Position numbers and translations under genes: made by a program | Notes under the pieces: model-generated | Database searches by the model: none | What the model was told of the DNA's origin: nothing | What the model saw: only the letters and a program-made list of their open reading frames with translations | Source of the DNA: Microbacterium proteolyticum | GTDB lineage: Bacteria; Actinomycetota; Actinomycetes; Actinomycetales; Microbacteriaceae | Assembly: GCF_029639405.1 (NCBI RefSeq) | Contig: NZ_CP121274.1 | Span: forward strand, 3,224,001-3,288,000 | Direction of reading: 5' to 3' | DNA length: 64,000 nucleotides | In this document: positions 25,784 through 33,805 of the stretch, piece after piece | Numbering within the stretch: position 1 is the stretch's first letter | Layout: every line of letters starts with the position of its first letter

Positions 25784-26701
25784 CTACGCGTGCTGCGCGT
25801 CGTGCTCGACGTGACCGGCGGGTTCGAGCTGGAACGTCGAGTGCTCGACGTCGAAGTGGTCGGCGAGGCACGTCTGGAGGGATGCCAGGATGCGCGATGC
25901 GCGACCGTCGGTCAGGGCCGCCTCCTCCACGACGACGTGCGCGCTGAACACCGGCGCTCCGCGTGTGAGCTGCCACACGTGCACGTCGTGCACGTCGACG
26001 ACGCCGTCGGCCTCGCGCAGGTGCTTCCGGATCTCCGCGACGTGCACGCCGGTCGGCGCCGACTCGGTGAGCACGACCATGACCTCGCGCAGCAGCCCGA
26101 TCGCCCGCGGCACGATCATCACCGCGATGAACAGTGAGGCGATGGCATCCGCCTGCACGAATCCGGTCGTGACGATCACGATCGCGGCGACGATCACCGC
26201 CGCAGAACCGATGAGGTCGCCGAGCACCTCCAGGTACGCGCCGCGCACGTTGATGCTGCGCTTCTGCGCGCGGCCCAGCAACCACATCGACACGGCGTTC
26301 GCGAGGAGACCGACGACGGCCACGACGAGCATGAGCCCGCCCTGCACCTCGGCCTCGGCCGGCGTGAGCAGCCGCTGAACCGCCTCGAATGCGACCCACA
26401 GGCTCAGGACGATCAGGACGACGCCATTGACGAGCGCCCCCAGCACCTCGGCGCGCTGGTACCCGAAGGTGCGACGGTCATCGGCCGGACGCGCCGCGAT
26501 CGCCGTCGCTATGAGCGCGACGACGAGGGCCGCGGCGTCGGTGAACATGTGCGCCGCATCGGCGAGCAGTGCGAGCGATCCGGTCAGGATCGCGCCCACG
26601 ACCTGAACGACCATCACGGTCGCCGTGAGACTCAGCGCGATCGCGAGCAGGCGTCGGTTCCCGGCATCGCGGATGCCGCCGGCGGGCGCGTGATCGTGCA
26701 T
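25784..26701 (-). CDS. Cation diffusion facilitator family metal exporter
   Basis: This 305-residue CDF transporter has six predicted helices. Metal-site motifs are visible in helix II (LALLADAAHMFTDAAALV, the HxxxD pair) and helix V (LGDLIGSAAVIVAA). A His-containing N-terminus (MHDHAPAGG) and a C-terminal cytoplasmic domain with VVDVHDVHVWQLTRGAPVFSAHV match the zinc-exporting CzcD/ZitB branch. It would pump zinc or similar divalent ions out using the proton gradient. Its stop is four bases from the convergent ligD stop. The upstream region was invaded by the mobile element, so its promoter context may be changed. Confidence 0.93.
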   Translation of the reverse strand: MHDHAPAGGIRDAGNRRLLAIALSLTATVMVVQVVGAILTGSLALLADAAHMFTDAAALVVALIATAIAARPADDRRTFGYQRAEVLGALVNGVVLIVLSLWVAFEAVQRLLTPAEAEVQGGLMLVVAVVGLLANAVSMWLLGRAQKRSINVRGAYLEVLGDLIGSAAVIVAAIVIVTTGFVQADAIASLFIAVMIVPRAIGLLREVMVVLTESAPTGVHVAEIRKHLREADGVVDVHDVHVWQLTRGAPVFSAHVVVEEAALTDGRASRILASLQTCLADHFDVEHSTFQLEPAGHVEHDAQHA

Positions 26702-26762
26702 GGATCCAGGCTAGAGCCGGGCCGCCGGGCGGGGAGGCGTTTCCCGCTAGTCGGGAATGAGA

Positions 26763-26804
26763 GCGGGGCTCGTTATCAGCTACTTCGCTGGGATCGAGCC
26801 CCGC
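26763..26804. terminator. Hairpin at the left edge of the integrated element
   Basis: GCGGGGCTCG and CGAGCCCCGC form a perfect ten-base-pair stem enclosing 22 bases. It lies between the CDF gene start and the integrase start, just outside the left CGTGTCCA repeats. It may be a host hairpin used as insertion site or an element-borne insulator. Confidence 0.4.
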
Positions 26805-26805
26805 C

Positions 26806-26823
26806 CGTGTCCAATCGTGTCCA
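26806..26823. repeat. Left-end CGTGTCCA repeats (integrase arm or att sites)
   Basis: CGTGTCCA occurs at 26806-26813 and 26816-26823, with centres ten bases apart and so on the same helix face. The sequence CCAATCGTGTCCAG here is nearly repeated at the element's right end. Integrase binding sites are inferred. Confidence 0.5.
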
Positions 26824-26893
26824 GTCCGCCCGATTCTTCGACCGTTTGGCGGAGCCCTCCTCACATGCGTAGAACCACGTGAAGGAGCCCACC

Positions 26894-27990
26894 ATGAACA
26901 AGCCCCAAGAGTTGCCTAGCGGGAGCTGGCGCATCCGCTTCACCGGACCGGACGGCGAACGTTACGGAGTGACAGCACCCACCCCGACGAAGGCCAAGAG
27001 CGCCATGAAGGCAAAGATGGGCGAGCTGTACGCCGAGCAGGAGCGGAGAGCCGAGGCGAAAGCGCAGGCGCGCGCGAAAGCCGAAGCGAAGAAAAACAAG
27101 GTCCCGGTCACTCGCTTCGACCTGTTCGCAGAGCAGTGGCTGTACACCCGTCGCCCCGGCGAGTCACTGGGCTATGCCGCGTCAAGCTATCGCAAGCGCC
27201 TCAATCACCTGGCTCTCCTGGACAAGTCGTTCGGTATCCGCGACGTTCGCGACATCACCGTCAGCGACATCCGCGCCTGGTGGAAGGAACGCTCCGCCAC
27301 ACCCGTGCATCGGCGCACCCTCTAGTGGTTCCTTCACGCGATCTTCGAAGTGGCCGTGGATGACGAGCTGTCCATCGCAACCCCTGCCGCATCAAGGGCG
27401 CGTCGCACCCCGCCAGCCGCAAGCGCCCCGCCTTTACGGATGACGACGTGCAGAAGATCCACGACGCTGCCCGCGATCCGCAGATGAAGGCACGGGTCAT
27501 GATCCTCATGGTCACAGCGTTGAGGATCGGGGAATTGGTCGCCCTGGATTGGGAGCACGTCGAGGTGCTGTGAAAGAACTGCACGTCCGCCAGCACCTCA
27601 CGACCACCGGTCTGAGTGCGGGCACGAAGACAGGGGCGGATGACGTGCGCTCCATCTCCCTGCCCACCTGGGTCGCAGACCTGCTAATGACGCGCTACGA
27701 GACGAGCGGACCGGATGGACCGGTGTTCCGCAACACCCACGGCGGACGCCTGACCGTGGACCTCGCAGAGAAGAAGTTCCGCGCCATCTGCGACGAGGCG
27801 GGGCTCCCTTCGATCGCCTCCACGACCTGCGACACGTTGCGCTGACCAACTACGCCAGGCTCCCTGGAGTTACCCTGGCCGACCTCATGGCTTTCGGTGG
27901 ACACCGCTCCGCACACGTCACCATGAAGTACCAACACAGCGACGACGAGCGCGCACAGCTCCACGCCGCCGCCTCCGGCCGCCCCTCGAT
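26894..27990 (+). pseudogene. Decayed tyrosine recombinase (integrase)
   Basis: The N-terminal part (ATG 26894 behind AAGGAG) encodes an AP2-like arm domain, a Lys/Ala-rich helix and the start of the core-binding domain. A TAG at 27323-27325 then stops it. The same protein continues in other frames: DDDVQKIHDAARDPQMKARVMILMVTALRIGELVALDW, then VKELHVRQHLTTTGLSAGTKTGADDVRSISLP, then HDLRHVALTNYARLPG and AFGGHRSAHVTMKYQH. The catalytic Arg, His-x-x-Arg, His and Tyr all survive, yet one nonsense codon and at least three single-base frameshifts (near 27377, 27572 and 27812) separate them. The gene is therefore inactive unless these are sequencing errors. Confidence 0.88.
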
Positions 27991-27998
27991 GGGTGCGC

Positions 27999-28277
27999 AT
28001 GACCGGCGAACGATGCCCGCTCTTCGACCGAGCGTGTTCTACGGCCTACGCCGCCCCCAGGCGCTGCCGTTGCACCTCCTACATGGACTGGAACCGCACT
28101 CATAGCCGTCGCGGCCGGACGCCCGGTAACCGAACCTTCGATTGGCCGCGAGAAGTGATCCTGCGCCGTCGTGGTCTCGACCTCGACGCGCTGGAGACAG
28201 CGTTCATCCAGGCCGAACGGATCGACGCGGGCTATCTCGTGGACTTCGCAGAGGCCCACTGGAAGACGAGGCGCTGA
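27999..28277 (+). CDS. Small Cys/Arg-rich protein of the integrated element
   Basis: This 92-residue frame starts at ATG 27999, overlapping the probable original integrase end. The N-terminus has four cysteines (ERCPLFDRACST, then RRCRC), which could form a zinc-binding site. The second half (PREVILRRRGLDLDALETAFIQAERIDAGYLVDFAEAHWKTRR) is helical and charged. Small proteins of this type often follow integrases in actinobacterial elements, with no known role. An alternative start at the MDWNRTH methionine would drop the cysteines. I do not recognise a family. Confidence 0.5.
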   Translation: MTGERCPLFDRACSTAYAAPRRCRCTSYMDWNRTHSRRGRTPGNRTFDWPREVILRRRGLDLDALETAFIQAERIDAGYLVDFAEAHWKTRR

Positions 28278-28332
28278 ACTCAGGACATGGAGAAGGCGTC
28301 CTGTGGGGGTGGCCCTCGCTAGCATCGCGACC

Positions 28333-28557
28333 ATGACGACATGGACCATGTACTACGGACCTCACCCTGTTCAGAGCGGCATCACCTTCGTCCGTGCGGA
28401 GCAGCTAGCGAACCAGTGGGAACTAGCCCTGGCGCAAGGGAGCACGTGGTTCACGTTCTCCACCCTCGTTCCGGGCTCTGTCGAATCCGCGGAGGTCAAG
28501 CTACGAGCGTCCAGGGAAGCGTCCGTGGCCTTCATCCCTGACTCCCCCGCACACTGA
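28333..28557 (+). CDS. Small protein of unknown function in the element
   Basis: This 74-residue frame begins MTTWTMYYGPHPVQSG. It contains aromatic residues in an alternating pattern consistent with a small beta-rich fold (TWFTFSTLVPGSVESAEVKLRAS). No motif, cysteine or membrane segment is visible. A hairpin terminator follows 20 bases after the stop, which supports a real transcription unit. The function is unknown. Confidence 0.5.
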   Translation: MTTWTMYYGPHPVQSGITFVRAEQLANQWELALAQGSTWFTFSTLVPGSVESAEVKLRASREASVAFIPDSPAH

Positions 28558-28576
28558 GCCCCACCACATGAAGAAC

Positions 28577-28606
28577 GCCCCCACTCTCACAGCATTGAGC
28601 GGGGGC
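28577..28606 (+). terminator. Terminator inside the integrated element
   Basis: GCCCCCACTC and GAGCGGGGGC form a ten-base stem with one mismatch and a ten-base loop, followed by CTTTCT. It closes the integrase-side transcription unit. Confidence 0.75.
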
Positions 28607-28655
28607 CTTTCTGAACACGTCGGACCGGATTCGGACGGGAGCCTCGGCCATGGGT

Positions 28656-28779
28656 TATATCAAATGAACTCGGCCGAGCCGCCGTTGCAGCTAATGCGCG
28701 CGTGTCTCACCCTGTGTCAAATGAACTAGGCCAGGTGTATGAAATCAACTGGGCGGGGGTATATCAAATGAAGCTATCC
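28656..28779. repeat. Four iteron-like repeats, consensus TRTRTCAAATGAACT
   Basis: Imperfect 20-base repeats start at 28656 (TATATCAAATGAACTCGGCC), 28713 (TGTGTCAAATGAACTAGGCC), 28736 (TGTATGAAATCAACTGGGCG) and 28760 (TATATCAAATGAAGCTATCC). They lie in the 412-base gap between 28558 and 28969, which has no convincing gene and is AT-richer than its surroundings. Direct repeats in an AT-rich gap ahead of an HTH gene resemble plasmid iterons or an operator array. One GTTGCAGCTAAT copy of the second repeat family lies in the same gap at 28684-28695. Confidence 0.65.
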
Positions 28780-28969
28780 ATCCATGGGATGGATGCTGAG
28801 GAACAAATTCTGCCGCTATTGCTTTGACTCTCGCCTCACATGGGATAATCTCTTCATCAACGCTTGATTCCAGAAGACATGGAATCGTTCGAGTAGCACT
28901 CGGACTGGTCGCCTCCCGACTCAGCATCGGTGAGGGGGTAGCTCACACGCTGAGACCCCTGGACCGGTC

Positions 28970-29719
28970 ATGAAGCTTCTGCCTTACCCGAACCCCCGCC
29001 CACACCTCCACCGCCGCCCCACCTCCAAGGGACGCCCAGAGGTCTCCTGGGGCCCCGAGACTCAGATCATCCGTTGGATGGGGCGTAACGCCCTTCGACG
29101 CATCCATGAGTTCCTGGAGGGCTCTGGGCGCTACCCCACGCTGGACGAGCTGGAGACGTGGATCTCCGAGCACTGCCGCCGAGCTCTGGATCACCTGAGC
29201 GCCAGCGACTTCGAGAAGAAGGTCCAGGATTCGGCAATTTTCGCCCTGGACAAATACGACCCCGAGGTCTGGGAGGCGTTCGCCCGTCGTGGAGCCAACG
29301 GCGGGAAGATGTCGGGTCACAAGAAGGGCGCGCGAGGCAAGCGCCCGCCGACGCACAAGCCCGGTGATCTCGACGGCCTGGAGGAGCTGAGCAAGACCGA
29401 GCAGGCCGCGCGGCTGGGTTGCTCCGTGGCCACGGTTGGGCGTCTGCGCGCCGAACGTGCACGCATGCAGGAACAGCCGGACTTCCTGGAGCAGGTCATG
29501 GCCGACATCGACGCGGAAAGTGTTGCAGCTAATCCCGCTGCAGCTAAGAAGCCAATGGACGTCGCAGCTAATTCCGTTGCAGCTAACAACCCCATCATCG
29601 ACATTGCCACGCGCAAGCCCATCGACCCACTGGAACAGGCTCTCCTGGACTACGAGGATGAACACAAGAAGCGTGTGGACGAGAACCGCGCCAACTTCCT
29701 CCAGACCATGGGCCTATAG
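28970..29719 (+). CDS. Helix-turn-helix protein of the element, possibly a replication initiator
   Basis: This is a 249-residue hydrophilic protein. Residues about 30-105 form a helical domain (GPETQIIRWMGRNALRRIHEFLEG), followed by a basic linker (GGKMSGHKKGARGKRPP) and a helix-turn-helix at about 138-163 (ELSKTEQAARLGCSVATVGRLRAERA). Then come repeated VAAN units (185-206) encoded by GTTGCAGCTAA repeats, and a charged C-terminal helix. The HTH and nearby iterons suggest a Rep-type or partition-type DNA-binding protein, but no Rep catalytic motif is visible. ATG 28970 lacks a good ribosome site. Confidence 0.6.
   Translation: MKLLPYPNPRPHLHRRPTSKGRPEVSWGPETQIIRWMGRNALRRIHEFLEGSGRYPTLDELETWISEHCRRALDHLSASDFEKKVQDSAIFALDKYDPEVWEAFARRGANGGKMSGHKKGARGKRPPTHKPGDLDGLEELSKTEQAARLGCSVATVGRLRAERARMQEQPDFLEQVMADIDAESVAANPAAAKKPMDVAANSVAANNPIIDIATRKPIDPLEQALLDYEDEHKKRVDENRANFLQTMGL
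29522..29586. repeat. Four GTTGCAGCTAA repeats inside the HTH gene
   Basis: Copies start at 29522, 29537, 29561 and 29576 (spacing 15, 24, 15), with variation only at positions two and three. A fifth copy lies upstream at 28684-28694 outside any gene. The fifth copy in a non-coding site argues that the DNA sequence itself, not only the encoded VAAN peptide, is conserved. Confidence 0.7.
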
Positions 29720-29729
29720 GGGATAGATC

Positions 29730-29912
29730 ATGAACATTCAGACCGAAGTCGAGCGGGCAAAGACCCAGCTCGGACAAGCCCTACTCGAATACGGCAAAGC
29801 CACGGGTAACGCCGAGGCGCTGGAGCTAAGCCTTCGCCTGGCCCTCACGCCGTCCGCGGACCTCGTGGACTTCTGGCATGAGCCGAATATGCGTCATACG
29901 GAGTTGCCGTGA
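29730..29912 (+). CDS. Very small helical protein of the element
   Basis: This 60-residue frame starts ten bases after the HTH gene stop, with GGGGATAG ahead of its ATG. It is helical and acidic (TEVERAKTQLGQALLEYGKATGNAEALELSLRLAL). The close spacing and ribosome site suggest co-translation with the HTH gene. No family is recognised. A convergent gene overlaps its last 19 bases. Confidence 0.5.
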   Translation: MNIQTEVERAKTQLGQALLEYGKATGNAEALELSLRLALTPSADLVDFWHEPNMRHTELP

Positions 29913-30334
29913 GCGTCAGCATCCTCGACGTGAACTGCGTTCAAGCGGAACTTCATCCGCCTCTTCCGCTGCCTGTGAAGGTGCGGCTCCTGGCTCCAGG
30001 TCAGAAGAAAGCTGCCCTGCCCGTGGACTTCCGGGCCGTAGTAGATCGTCACCTGCAGATGCTCACCGAACTCCCTGCGCACCGCGCTGTCCCGGCTAAA
30101 CAGGCGCATGGGGCCGGGCACGTTAGCCTCCAGCGCCGCGTCCCGAGCCACCCCACGTCCACGGTTCGTCGCGAACGCCTGAACGCGGCGGTTTCCATCG
30201 TCGCCCGTTGTCACGGTCACCTCGCGAACCCACTTCGGTTTGGGAGTGCGGTTACGCCAGAACGTCGCGCCGCTGACTGCCAAACTCCCCGCCGAGACGA
30301 TGAGCGCCCACCAGCCCACTTCCATAACGCTCAC
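29894..30334 (-). CDS. Membrane-anchored protein of unknown function
   Basis: This 146-residue protein has an N-terminal hydrophobic helix (about residues 7-25, WWALIVSAGSLAVSGATFW) followed by RNR. A predicted beta-rich domain (KWVREVTVTTGDDGNRRVQAFATNRGRGVARDAALEANV) resembles small single-helix actinobacterial proteins with an exposed beta-sandwich. It is the only minus-strand frame here with a plausible membrane protein. The opposite-strand frame over the same bases lacks such structure. The function is unknown. Confidence 0.55.
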   Translation of the reverse strand: MSVMEVGWWALIVSAGSLAVSGATFWRNRTPKPKWVREVTVTTGDDGNRRVQAFATNRGRGVARDAALEANVPGPMRLFSRDSAVRREFGEHLQVTIYYGPEVHGQGSFLLTWSQEPHLHRQRKRRMKFRLNAVHVEDADAHGNSV

Positions 30335-30354
30335 GGTAGCGGGAGGGTCCGACA

Positions 30355-30606
30355 GTGACCGGCAAGCACAGCTCCGCGGAGTGGCGAGCCACCGCCCGTC
30401 TCATCCGCACCCGCGTGAATCAGGCCCACCGCAATGGCGAGGACGGCTCCCTCCTGGAGATGCTTTACGTAAATTCTGACGAGATCGGTCTGCTTGCACG
30501 CTTCGAGACTGAGACGGAAGGTGAGCGCCATTTCCTCCCCTGGAGCGGCGTCCAGCGCGTGGAGTTCATCACCCCCACTGAGCGACCGGCTGTGCGCGTG
30601 CGCTGA
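30355..30606 (+). CDS. Small protein of unknown function
   Basis: This 83-residue frame starts at GTG 30355 behind GGGAGGG, a good ribosome site. It has a helical first half (AEWRATARLIRTRVNQAHRNGED) and a beta-like second half (FLPWSGVQRVEFITPTERP). It is divergent from the membrane-anchored gene with about 20 bases between them. No motif is recognised. Confidence 0.5.
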   Translation: MTGKHSSAEWRATARLIRTRVNQAHRNGEDGSLLEMLYVNSDEIGLLARFETETEGERHFLPWSGVQRVEFITPTERPAVRVR

Positions 30607-30656
30607 CGTATTCGTGAGGACACCCATACCCGTTCCGAGTGTAGGGGTCCTTGCGA

Positions 30657-31241
30657 TCAGAGAGAGTGTGGAGGCTGCGCCTCATCCCACCGTCGCCTTG
30701 TCGCATCTTGCGCGTCTTTTTGCGTGGCAGCGTGCAGACGCACCTTCGCGTCGCGGAGTTCCGCGAGCGTATTGTTCAGCGGCGCAAGAACATCCTCCCT
30801 CTCCTCTCGTGTCAGCAGCTCGCTGACTCGAAGAGGACTCCGGACGGTTCGCGCCGTCTTCCCTGGATCGAAGCCCGCCTGCTCCAGTACTGCCGCCGTT
30901 CCTTCGAGCAGTGGGTCCACCAATAAGCCCAGCGATACCCGGGGCTGAGCCCAGCCATCCGCCATCGAGGTGGCCGAGTCGTAGTCGAAGCCTTCGAGCG
31001 CCTGAGCGACCCCTGCCTTCGCCGAAACGACGGAGAACGCAGCGTTGGCCTTGATGATCGAAAGCTCGGCTATATCAAGGTGCTCAATCACTTGCCATTG
31101 ATCGCGCACGCAGTTCTCCACGGCTCTCTCCAGCGCCAACTTAACCAACTCCTGCACGTCGGGCACCATTTCGGTTATGGCCTCGTCAACCTGAGACCTC
31201 GCCGCCTGGACCTCAGCCTCCGCCTGCTCGATTTCACTCAC
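30657..31241 (-). CDS. Coiled-coil protein of unknown function
   Basis: This 194-residue acidic protein begins with GTG 31241 and has an N-terminal heptad-like helix (EIEQAEAEVQAARSQVDEAITEM) and a second near residues 150-180 (APLNNTLAELRDAKVRLHAATQKD). The middle resembles a helical bundle. No signal peptide, cysteine motif or nuclease motif is visible. It is the right-most gene of the element. A host-interaction or defence role is possible but unsupported. The 208 bases up to rdgB hold only the right-end repeats. Confidence 0.55.
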   Translation of the reverse strand: MSEIEQAEAEVQAARSQVDEAITEMVPDVQELVKLALERAVENCVRDQWQVIEHLDIAELSIIKANAAFSVVSAKAGVAQALEGFDYDSATSMADGWAQPRVSLGLLVDPLLEGTAAVLEQAGFDPGKTARTVRSPLRVSELLTREEREDVLAPLNNTLAELRDAKVRLHAATQKDAQDATRRRWDEAQPPHSL

Positions 31242-31320
31242 AACGTGTACTCCAACCTGTCGTCAGTCATCGTTTCCATAGCCCGGAGCATAGCGACCGC
31301 TACCGACGCGAGGAGCGTTT

Positions 31321-31349
31321 CCAATTCGTGTCCAGAGCCAGTGGACACG
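31321..31349. repeat. Right-end CGTGTCCA repeats of the element
   Basis: CCAATTCGTGTCCAG (31321-31335) matches the left-end CCAATCGTGTCCAG with one extra T. An inverted copy TGGACACG follows at 31342-31349. These are candidates for the second attachment or arm site. Confidence 0.5.
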
Positions 31350-31449
31350 GGCTACGCTGAGGCCCGAGGAAGCTCCGCTATCCGCTAGAAAAATGTGGTG
31401 GACTCGGCCATTGGTCGGGAATCAGCGGTTTTCGCTCTCGCCGCGCGGA

Positions 31450-32046
31450 TCAGAGCGTCCGCAGCAGCGGCACGAGGCTGCGGAACGCGCGGGCCCGGTG
31501 GGATTCCGCGTTCTTCTCCTCGGCCGACCACTCCCCGACCGTGCGCTCGGCCGTGGCATCCTGCCCGTCCGGGATGAAGATCGGGTCGTAGCCGAAGCCG
31601 CCGGGCCCGGCGGGCGCCGTCGCGAGGCGGCCGGGCCAGCGGCCCTCGACCGTGTCCTCGGTGCCGTCGGGACGCACGAGCGCGATGACCGACACGAACT
31701 GCGCCGTACGGTGCGGGTCGGCGACATCGGAGAGCTGGTCGAGGAGCAGCTCGAGGTTGGCCGTCGCATCCTTCTTGTGCCCGGCCCAGTACGCCGAGAA
31801 CACACCGGGCGATCCGCCCAGGACGTCCACCGCGACACCGGAGTCGTCGGCCAGCGCGGGCAGCCCCGTGTGCGCGGCGGCCGCGCGCGCCTTGATGAGC
31901 GCGTTGGCGGCGAACGTCACACCGTCCTCGACCGGCTCGGGTCCGTCGTACCCGACGACCTCGAGGTCGGGACGGGTCGCGGCGACGATCGCCTGGAACT
32001 CCTCGACCTTGTGCGGATTGTGGGTGGCCAGGACGATGCGCGCCAC
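31450..32046 (-). CDS. rdgB: XTP/dITP diphosphatase (RdgB/HAM1 family)
   Basis: This 198-residue house-cleaning enzyme hydrolyses inosine and xanthosine triphosphates to monophosphates and so keeps them out of DNA and RNA. Signatures are the N-terminal IVLATHNPHKVEEFQ, the catalytic LADDSGVAVDVLGGSPGVFSAYWAG near residues 70-90, and GFGYDPIFIPDGQDATAERT near 150. GTG 32046 lies one base past the rph stop, so the two genes are co-transcribed after murI. It is full length despite the mobile element next to its 3' end. Confidence 0.96.
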   Translation of the reverse strand: MARIVLATHNPHKVEEFQAIVAATRPDLEVVGYDGPEPVEDGVTFAANALIKARAAAAHTGLPALADDSGVAVDVLGGSPGVFSAYWAGHKKDATANLELLLDQLSDVADPHRTAQFVSVIALVRPDGTEDTVEGRWPGRLATAPAGPGGFGYDPIFIPDGQDATAERTVGEWSAEEKNAESHRARAFRSLVPLLRTL

Positions 32047-32047
32047 G

Positions 32048-32773
32048 TCAGCCCTCCAGCGCCGCAGTCTGCAGGTCGCGCAGCTGCGCGCAGCCGTTGA
32101 CGCCGAGCTCGAGCAGCTGGTCGAGCTCGCGCTTGTCGAACGGCGCGCCCTCGGCCGTGCCCTGCACCTCGACGAACAGGCCGCGGCCAGTGACCACGAC
32201 GTTCATGTCGGTCTCGGCGCGCACGTCCTCGACGTAGGCGAGGTCCAGCATCGGGGTGCCGTCGATGATGCCGACCGACACGGCCGACACCGAGTCCACC
32301 AGCACCTCGGAGCGCTGCGCGATGAACTTCTTCTCGCGGCCCCACGCGATGGCATCTGCGAGGGCGACGTACGCGCCCGTGATCGCGGCGGTGCGCGTCC
32401 CGCCGTCGGCCTGCAGCACGTCGCAGTCGATGACGATCGTGTTCTCGCCGAGCGCCTTCGTGTCGACGACGGCGCGGAGCGCGCGGCCGATCAGGCGCGA
32501 GATCTCGTGCGTGCGACCGCCGACCTTGCCCTTGATGCTCTCGCGGTCGTTGCGGCTGTTCGTCGCGCGCGGGAGCATCGCGTACTCGGCCGTGACCCAG
32601 CCCTTGCCCTTGCCCGTGAGCCAGCGCGGCACACCGTTCGTGAACGACGCGGTGCACAGCACCTTCGTTCCGCCGAACGTGATGAGCGCCGAGCCCTCGG
32701 CGTGCGCCGACCAGCCCCGCTCGATCGTCACGGGGCGCAGCTGGTCGTCGGTCCGGCCGTCTTTGCGGGTCAT
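32048..32773 (-). CDS. rph: Ribonuclease PH
   Basis: This 241-residue phosphorolytic exoribonuclease trims the 3' ends of tRNA precursors using phosphate. The N-terminus ([40 protein letters not shown]) and the core ([42 protein letters not shown]) are the standard RNase PH motifs. The phosphate site falls in the second block. Length is normal. It lies between murI and rdgB on one strand, a common actinobacterial order. Confidence 0.97.
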   Translation of the reverse strand: MTRKDGRTDDQLRPVTIERGWSAHAEGSALITFGGTKVLCTASFTNGVPRWLTGKGKGWVTAEYAMLPRATNSRNDRESIKGKVGGRTHEISRLIGRALRAVVDTKALGENTIVIDCDVLQADGGTRTAAITGAYVALADAIAWGREKKFIAQRSEVLVDSVSAVSVGIIDGTPMLDLAYVEDVRAETDMNVVVTGRGLFVEVQGTAEGAPFDKRELDQLLELGVNGCAQLRDLQTAALEG

Positions 32774-32806
32774 GGGTCCTCCTCAGGACGGAATGGATGC
32801 CACGCC

Positions 32807-33631
32807 TCAGCGCGGCAGGTCGATGGCGCCGGTCTGCACCAGCTGCACATCGCGGATCTCGCGGCCCATCAGGCGATGCGCCAGGCGGACGAATTCGTCG
32901 GCCGACGCTCCCGTCGCCTCGTAATGGTGAGTGGGGACCGCGTCGGGCCCGGCCAGCAGGTCGCCGGACACGAGCTGGCGGTACACGTCCTTCGCGGTCT
33001 CGCTGTCGCTCGAGACGAGGCTCACCTCGGGCCCCATCACGTAGCTGATGGCACCCTCGAGGAACGGGTAATGGGTGCAGCCGAGGACGAGCGTGTCGAC
33101 GCCGGCGCGGCGGAGCGGCGCCAGGTACTCCTCCGCGACCGCGAGCACCTCGGGCGAGTCGGTGACCCCCGCCTCGACGAACTCCACGAAGCGGGGAGCC
33201 GCCTCGGCGAAGACGGTGAGGCGCTCGTTGACCTCGAGCATGTCCTGGTAGGCCCGCGAACCGATGGTGCCGACCGTGCCGATCACGCCGATGCGGCCGT
33301 TGCGGGTCGTCGACATCGCGGTGCGGACGGCGGGACCGATCACCTCGACCACCGGCACGTCGTAGCGCTCGCGCGCGTCACGCAGCATGGCAGCGGATGC
33401 CGTGTTGCAGGCGATCACGAGCATCTTCACGCCCTGCTCGACGAGCGTGTCGAGCACCTCGAGCGCGTACCGCCGGACGTCCGCGATCGGCTTCGGCCCG
33501 TAGGGCGAGCGAGCCGTGTCGCCGATGTAGAGGATCGACTCCCGAGGGAGCTGCGCCGAGACCGCGCGGGCGACGGTGAGACCACCGACTCCCGAGTCGA
33601 AGATGCCGATCGGCGCGTCGTTCATAGGCAT
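32807..33631 (-). CDS. murI: Glutamate racemase
   Basis: This 274-residue enzyme supplies D-glutamate for peptidoglycan. The two catalytic cysteines are in ACNTASA and LGCTHYPFL. The N-terminal [13 protein letters not shown] binds substrate, and [14 protein letters not shown] follows. There are two possible starts, ATG 33631 (MPMNDAPIG) and ATG 33625 (MNDAPIG). Neither has a strong ribosome site. It is the first gene of the murI-rph-rdgB run, which continues 33 bases downstream. Confidence 0.97.
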   Translation of the reverse strand: MPMNDAPIGIFDSGVGGLTVARAVSAQLPRESILYIGDTARSPYGPKPIADVRRYALEVLDTLVEQGVKMLVIACNTASAAMLRDARERYDVPVVEVIGPAVRTAMSTTRNGRIGVIGTVGTIGSRAYQDMLEVNERLTVFAEAAPRFVEFVEAGVTDSPEVLAVAEEYLAPLRRAGVDTLVLGCTHYPFLEGAISYVMGPEVSLVSSDSETAKDVYRQLVSGDLLAGPDAVPTHHYEATGASADEFVRLAHRLMGREIRDVQLVQTGAIDLPR

Positions 33632-33805
33632 CCAGCCTACCCGGCGGCCACCGCGCGACCCCGATGCGCCCGCCGCTCGCGGGCCGAACTCCTGAGAACG
33701 TGGGCGCGAGACCGGCTTCGGCGCTGGCGGCCCCGCCGTTCTACCGGAAACTCAGGAGTTTCGCACGGCGCGCTGCTGCAGCAGACCGCGGAATAGGCTG
33801 GCGCG

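Larger units (their letters stand above)
26806..31349. mobile_element. Small integrated element with decayed integrase (4.5 kb)
   Basis: The segment lies between the CDF gene and rdgB and holds a disrupted tyrosine integrase, about seven short genes without housekeeping homology, iteron-like repeats and a locally AT-richer stretch near 28.6-28.95 kb. The left end has two CGTGTCCA copies. The right end has one direct and one inverted copy, including a 14-of-15 match (CCAATTCGTGTCCAG). Exact ends are not proven. It resembles an integrated plasmid or minimal integrative element. Confidence 0.7.

Noticed and set aside
26763-26804. tRNA T-arm-like sequence (GGGATCGAGCCCC) at the element's left edge
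   Set aside because: It fits a plain hairpin, and no acceptor, D-arm or anticodon arm could be found around it.
28745-28927. 60-codon minus-strand frame in the iteron gap
   Set aside because: It overlaps the repeats, lacks a ribosome site, and reads like random translation of AT-richer DNA.
29909-30358. 149-codon plus-strand frame
   Set aside because: The opposite strand encodes a plausible membrane-anchored protein. This frame has no ribosome site and a scrambled composition.
26750-31422. GTCGGGAAT at 26750-26758 and 31414-31422 as the attachment core
   Set aside because: Only nine bases match, and flanking bases differ at once. The CGTGTCCA sets are longer and closer to the integrase, though this pair is not excluded.
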